Part shown: one piece after another, positions 59,201-64,000 of the stretch
Position numbering within the stretch: the stretch's first letter is position 1
Layout: each line of letters starts with the position of its first letter
DNA from: Phaffia rhodozyma
Lineage: Eukaryota; Basidiomycota; Tremellomycetes; Cystofilobasidiales; Mrakiaceae
DNA: 64,000 bases
Assembly: GCA_014706385.1 (NCBI GenBank)
Contig: JACGZH010000002.1
Coordinates: forward strand, 1,860,001 to 1,924,000
Direction: 5' to 3'
Notes under the pieces: model-generated
What the model saw: the letters and a program-made list of their open reading frames with translations, nothing else
Database searches by the model: none
Told to the model about the DNA's origin: nothing
Translations under genes and position numbers: made by a program

Positions 59201-62200
59201 TCATGTTTTTCTCAAAAACGAAGGTTCGAAAGCAGCTGAGCTAGCTGATAATGTTGTTGTTGACGTCGGCGGAAGAGTGAACCCACTAGGAACGAAAGGA
59301 GGAGGAGGGAAGGACGATGCTAGTTGAGACCTGCCCGGCTGATTCGAGTTGCTCTGTACTCTTTTCAACGGCACGCCTGGCGAGGAGATCGAAGCTTTTG
59401 ATTGATTCGGAGGTCCAGATGGTTTGTCTGTTTGCGCTTGGTGGGATGCATGTTTATCGTTAACAGAGGTATGATTCTTGTTGTTGTTTTTATTGTTGTT
59501 GTTGATATCATTGCTGCTACTGGCGTTGTAATGACCGGGTAGATTTTTGGGGCGTGCTGGCGATGCTGGATTTGTTCGTGGTGCGCTGAAAGGCTGATCC
59601 TGAGAAGGTCCCTTGGAGGGAGGTTTGGGTGGCCCTTTCTTCCGTGCCCCACCACCACTACCGCTAGCTTTGCCGGTCTCGACAGCCTCCTTCGTTGTCT
59701 TTTGTCCCTCGTTTGGTTCGCCGGCTGACTTTCTTCCTCCTCCTTTGGCCGGTTTTGCCTTTCCTGCTCGTTTCCCTCCTGTCCGTTTGCCTTCTCCAGG
59801 TTCGGCAGAACCTTCTCCTGCGGCCACAGCGGCCGCGTTAGCCTCCCACCATTTCAGGAAATCTTCTTCCTCCTGTTTCGCCTTCACCGAAGCGGCTTCT
59901 TCTTGTTGGATCTCAAGCAGCGTCTTGGTCGGCGCCGGTCGGCTTTCTCGAACTTCTTGTTGTTGGAACTGTATGTGCGCGAACGACGATGTAGCAGGCG
60001 CACTAGGCTCTGGAATAGGAGTTCCAAATGAAGGTACAGTCCATGCCGGGTCACTGTCATTGATGAACCAAAGGAGAAGGACAGTGAGTTAGTCAGTCCC
60101 ATGGTCGTGATGAAACCAGCAGAAGACAAAGATGAAAGGTAAAGGAGGGGAATGAACGAACGAGGAAACCTTTCGAGTGATGAAAGAAGAATTGGATGTG
60201 GCTGGTGCACGAGTCGGTACAATGACTGTTCCTGAAGCGTTTGACCCCAGTTTTGGAAATGAGATTGTTGATGAAGGAGTCACCGACGGAGTGATTCCAC
60301 CACCTCCACCGCCGATGGTGGAAGGCTTTGGAGAGGAAGACCCTGAGGCAAGCCTAGGGAAAACCGAAGTAGACCCTGCCGGGGCAGAGTCTTTCCTATA
60401 AATCGACATGGCTGGACGTGAGGCAGATGTAGAAGCCATAGTGAGACCGATAGACGCAGGTGAGATAGAGATTGAGTTCGTCCGTGGAGTAGTCATACGC
60501 CACGGGGAGGATGATCCGCCACTGGTCAAAGAGGTCGGAGCTGGTGTGGAAACTGGTGCAGTAGGAGTAGCTTGAAGCTTCTTCCTGTCTTTTTGGGAGA
60601 GTCTGAAAGACGTGTTTTGAGATTCAGGAGTGATTGGCGGTCGGACTGGGGTGGGTGGAGGTCTAGGTCGTGAAGCGGCAGCTGATTCTGCAGCTATAAT
60701 ACTTCTCATATTCAATCTTAGTAAGAGAAGGAAAGCAAGGTAGGTCTTAGCTCTGAATGCTCATCAACATTCTGTCTGTTTAGGCAAAGACTTACTTGCT
60801 ATTGTCGTTCTGAGATGTCCACCCTCGCTTTACTGATGATCCAGCCGACTCTTCCGCGCCTTCAATAGACGCGTTAGACACTAGATGACTAATGCTCGAA
60901 ACGTCCTGGTCCTCATCCATCTGGAACATATCATCATCACCTTCAGCCGCCGATCTCAGCTGAGATTTGAATGCTGGACTAGATTGGACAGGGGTACCGC
61001 CGATAATGGTGGTAGATGAGGATCTCCTTGGGGGCGGCGGCAGGGTTGATGTAACCTCGATGGGAGACAGACCGGGTGATCGGTGGATGGCCAGAGCCGA
61101 CTTGGCAGGTCGTAGATACGGTTTAGGCACATCCTGAAGAGCCAGCCATTCGGCCTGTCGCTCCATAGCTGCTGTGAGAAGCACGCCGGAGCGCGAGATA
61201 GGTAGCCGTAGACCTTGTCGCCGATGGACATAACTCGAAAGATTGGCAAGGATATCCGATGGCATGTTATCCAATAGATGACTCTCTAACATGGTCTCCA
61301 TATTTTGAGAAATATACAGCTCGATGGATTCCCTGAGCGCGTTGGCGTGGAAGAATGAGGCGTCGGCGAGTAAACCACATGCGTTATGTATCGTGATGTG
61401 TCGAAGCACGACAGACGAGCAGACGAGAACAAGCCGATCGAGCATCAACTCGGTAGCCACTTCCAAGACATCGAACACAAAGTCAAGGAAACTGTCAACG
61501 TTGTCTTGATGCTGATAGTCGAATAGTTCGGCTCCACCTCCTTCGTAAAGGTATCGGAACACAAGACGGACAACACTCCACTTCATGTATGTGAGATCTA
61601 CTTTGACGACGCCAGCTTCATCTCGACGAAGAAGTGTCCAACAAGGATCTTCGAATAAACCTGCGAAGAAAGGCGATCGCGATCGAAGAACGGCCTCTTG
61701 ACATGCGACAGTCTTGTCAGCCAACTGCACGATCACGTTGGGTCGAAGGAACGGCGATAGAGAAGATATGGTTTCCGAACAGGAATATGAGGTTGAAAAC
61801 AATCGCGCCATATCAGATGCCAAGGTTGGCGCAGGAGTGTTTTTGGTCAATCGCGAGAGAGAGGCCGAAAGAGAAACCAGTCCGAGTAAATCGGCTATAG
61901 ATTGCATTTCCACTCGGATATTCCCTAGGAGAGTGTTCTTACCCAAAAACCAAGTGAAGGGCTTTAATGAAGCACCGACCCGGGGATCCCACACAGCTGG
62001 GAAATCATCGGTGTACAAGTACTGAACCAACAAAAGAATTGAGTAATGATCCACTTTGGGAAGATGAATCCGGGTTCTTCCGTCCTCTATTACTTCCGCC
62101 CAAACGCCCCTGTTTCCTCCAGACGGCGTCTTTTTGACAGCGACAAGCTCGGAAAGCAGTCGCCGGATGACCGGACTCCTTGCTGCTATGATCGTTCGAT

Positions 62201-64000
62201 GAACAGGGGTATCCCTTCCGGCCGTACGGAGTACACAATCGCTTCCTGCAATGCCGATCAACGGAGGATATGCCGAAGCTGGCTGCCACTCTTCGCATAT
62301 TTCAGTCAACCGACATGCTACCTTGATGTCTGATTGAATCACATATGGTTCCAAGTCCCCATCTAGGTCGTCTCTTGAAATTGTATGTTCCTCTGCCTTA
62401 GGCAGGAATGTCTCCTTCTGTCTGCTCTCCTGCCATCGACGAACATGAGGGATCAGAAGCATCAGGTCCTCTCCCACCGAGTTTCCAGTGATATCGACAG
62501 GTTTAGGGGATGCATCTACACGAACGGCGGCGAAGGCGCCAGATTCGTTGGCGGCAACTTTGATGACTCGTTGGAGATAAGGGATTCGCTGAAATTTATA
62601 CGTTTTGGAGCCAGAAGCAAATCCGGTGGGATTGCTGGAAACGTTGCCTTTATTGTTCCGAGTTCGGACAAACACATGCCCAGACTGGGTGCACACAATG
62701 ATCATTCCGTCAGACCCTAGGGCCACATCCCGAACAGCCTAAGTTTGGAAAGAAAGAACATGAAAAGGCGGTGAGCAGAAGCGGACATACGTGGATGGAC
62801 AAATCACAAATCGGGGGAACAAAGAAGGATCGAACTCACCGTAAATCGTTTTCGAAGAGCCCATGCCCTCTGTGGCTTCACCATTTTCTGTGCTGTACTT
62901 CCTACCGCCACAGCCTCCCGCTCAGCCACCAAGGGGTTCGGTAAACTAAACGTGTACACATCCCCCAGCGAGGTCAAACACGCAAATGTGATTCCACAGC
63001 TCGTGATCTTAACCACCTGCAGTTTCTTCTGGGATCCTGGTGGTCGATAAGTCGCTGACTCTGCAAACCGCCGGTGATTGGGAAATTGAATCTTGAAAGA
63101 TGTTCCGTGATAAAAGACAAGGACTTCATGAGTGGAGAGGAGACAGGCAAGCGCGTAATCGGTGATTGCAAGACCGATCACAGTCTGATGGGCACCGGCC
63201 ACTTTTCGGGGATATATCTGAGCAGAATTTGGGCCACTGTCGTATCCCAGGTGACCGTTGTTGTATCCCCCTAAGAACGAAGACACAAATTGTATTCACC
63301 AAACAGATCAGACGACTAGTTGAGAAAAGAAACAATTCTGAGAAAGAGCAATCAGGACTAACATGTCCACACAGAGTCTTCCGTCCAACATGCACTCGAA
63401 CATCGACTGGCTACCACGCCCAACACCTTTTCTTTTTTGAAACCACCAACAATCCTTCTAGGCGTCGTCTGGATTGCTTCCTCTGGCGCGGTCTGGAATT
63501 TCGATCCTAGAGCAGGAGCCTCTACCGGGTATCCAAGAACACTGAACTTATTGAGTCCCCAGGAGTATATATGTCCATGGGCATTAAGCGCGAGAGTATG
63601 ATCTTGTCCGAGAGCAATCGACACGATCTGTTGAGGGAAAGAAGGTATCGGAGCCATGTCGTACTGGGTGTGTATAGAACGGCCTAACCTTCCACCAGAT
63701 CCGAATCCGCAGAGGTTGAGATTGCTTGATGATTCCGTTGTGATAACAGCTGTTGTAGAGTTTGAGAATAGATGTTTTTTTGTCAGATTGAGCACTTTGA
63801 GACAGTACAGCCCAAAGCGAAGAAAACAGACACACCTGTGTGAAGCTTGGCCATCACGACGTCCTTCACGCCCACCGGATCAAACCTTCGAATATCGGAT
63901 TTAATCTCAATGGTCTCCTCTTTTGTGTCTTCTTCACTAGACTCATCTTCCTCATCTGTATTACTATCGCTCTCGGTTTCCTCTTGATTCGTAAACTGCG
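59201..64000 (-). CDS. IBTK-like RCC1/BTB protein, 5' end outside the window
   Basis: The frame is open at the right edge; the N-terminal part, where homologues have ankyrin repeats, is missing. Visible from the edge are an acidic stretch, RRFDPVGVKDVVMAKLHT, then RCC1-type blades (NLCGFGSGGRLG, IALGQDHTLALNAHGHIYSW, NNGHLGYDSG, DVALGSDGMIIVCTQSGHVF). Two BTB domains follow (CVLRTAGRDTPVHRTIIAAR and YLYTDDFPAVWDP; then DKTVACQEAVLRSRSPFFAG and FRYLYEGGG). A Ser/Pro-rich tail contains SFRLSQKDRKKLQ and KTLLEIQQEEAASVKAKQEE, EEDFLKWWEANAAA, ending SFLRKT at 59201. The LLEIQQEE...FLKWWEAE pattern at the C-terminus is shared with IBTK (a CUL3 substrate adaptor), so a CUL3 ligase role is likely but inferred. 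Introns are seen near 60070-60170, 60720-60795, 62740-62840, 63270-63360 and 63750-63835. Confidence 0.85.

Overview
The window is nuclear DNA of a fungus, most likely a basidiomycete yeast or yeast-like Agaricomycotina. The genes are packed tightly on both strands and are cut by many short introns, mostly about 50-110 nt, often with GTTCGT or GTAAGT donors and CTAAY-type branch sites. Their products are typical fungal housekeeping proteins. The style resembles Phaffia/Xanthophyllomyces, but that species guess is inference only. All exon boundaries below were read by eye from reading frame, GT-AG sites and family motifs.

Layout. 0-12.6 kb: a GPALPP1-like protein (left edge, partial), the mitochondrial BolA protein Bol3, NAD(P)H-hydrate epimerase, an RBM26/27-type RNA-binding protein, Pol III subunit Rpc31, 3-hydroxyisobutyryl-CoA hydrolase and a small unrecognised gene. 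13.2-24.4 kb: the largest Pol II subunit Rpb1 with a strongly divergent CTD, methylsterol oxidase Erg25 and a secreted double-psi beta-barrel protein. 25.1-33.3 kb: a Cwf23/DNAJC17-like J-protein, an unrecognised coiled-coil protein and the ER ubiquitin ligase Hrd1. 33.6-45.6 kb: an MFS drug-type transporter, a small complex I subunit, ATP synthase subunit f and a Zn2Cys6 transcription factor. 49.8-64 kb: farnesyltransferase beta subunit, an SDR enzyme, a Sec4/Rab8-type GTPase, TFIID subunit Taf4 and an IBTK-like RCC1/BTB protein that runs off the right edge.

The accessory part is 46.3-49.55 kb. It holds a decayed gene of the Fanzor family, the eukaryotic relatives of the RNA-guided nuclease TnpB. 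An N-terminal zinc knuckle, the GLDPGRR block with the first RuvC aspartate, an AF(R)DGTFSSS-like block, remnants of a zinc ribbon and a WDRDVNA block with the last RuvC aspartate occur in order on the + strand, separated by stops and frameshifts. Its terminal 120 bp recurs in inverted orientation at 33.4 kb between HRD1 and the transporter gene. A broken leucine-rich-repeat-like gene on the opposite strand abuts its 5' side. The other notable feature is the Rpb1 CTD: no heptad matches YSPTSPS, and Phe1 and Ala4 are as common as or commoner than Tyr1 and Thr4.

Neighbouring genes do not form a pathway. They are independent eukaryotic transcription units, several sharing divergent promoters (BOL3/NNR1, RBM/RPC31, RPB1/ERG25, DNAJ/coiled-coil, complex I/ATP17, Rab/TAF4).
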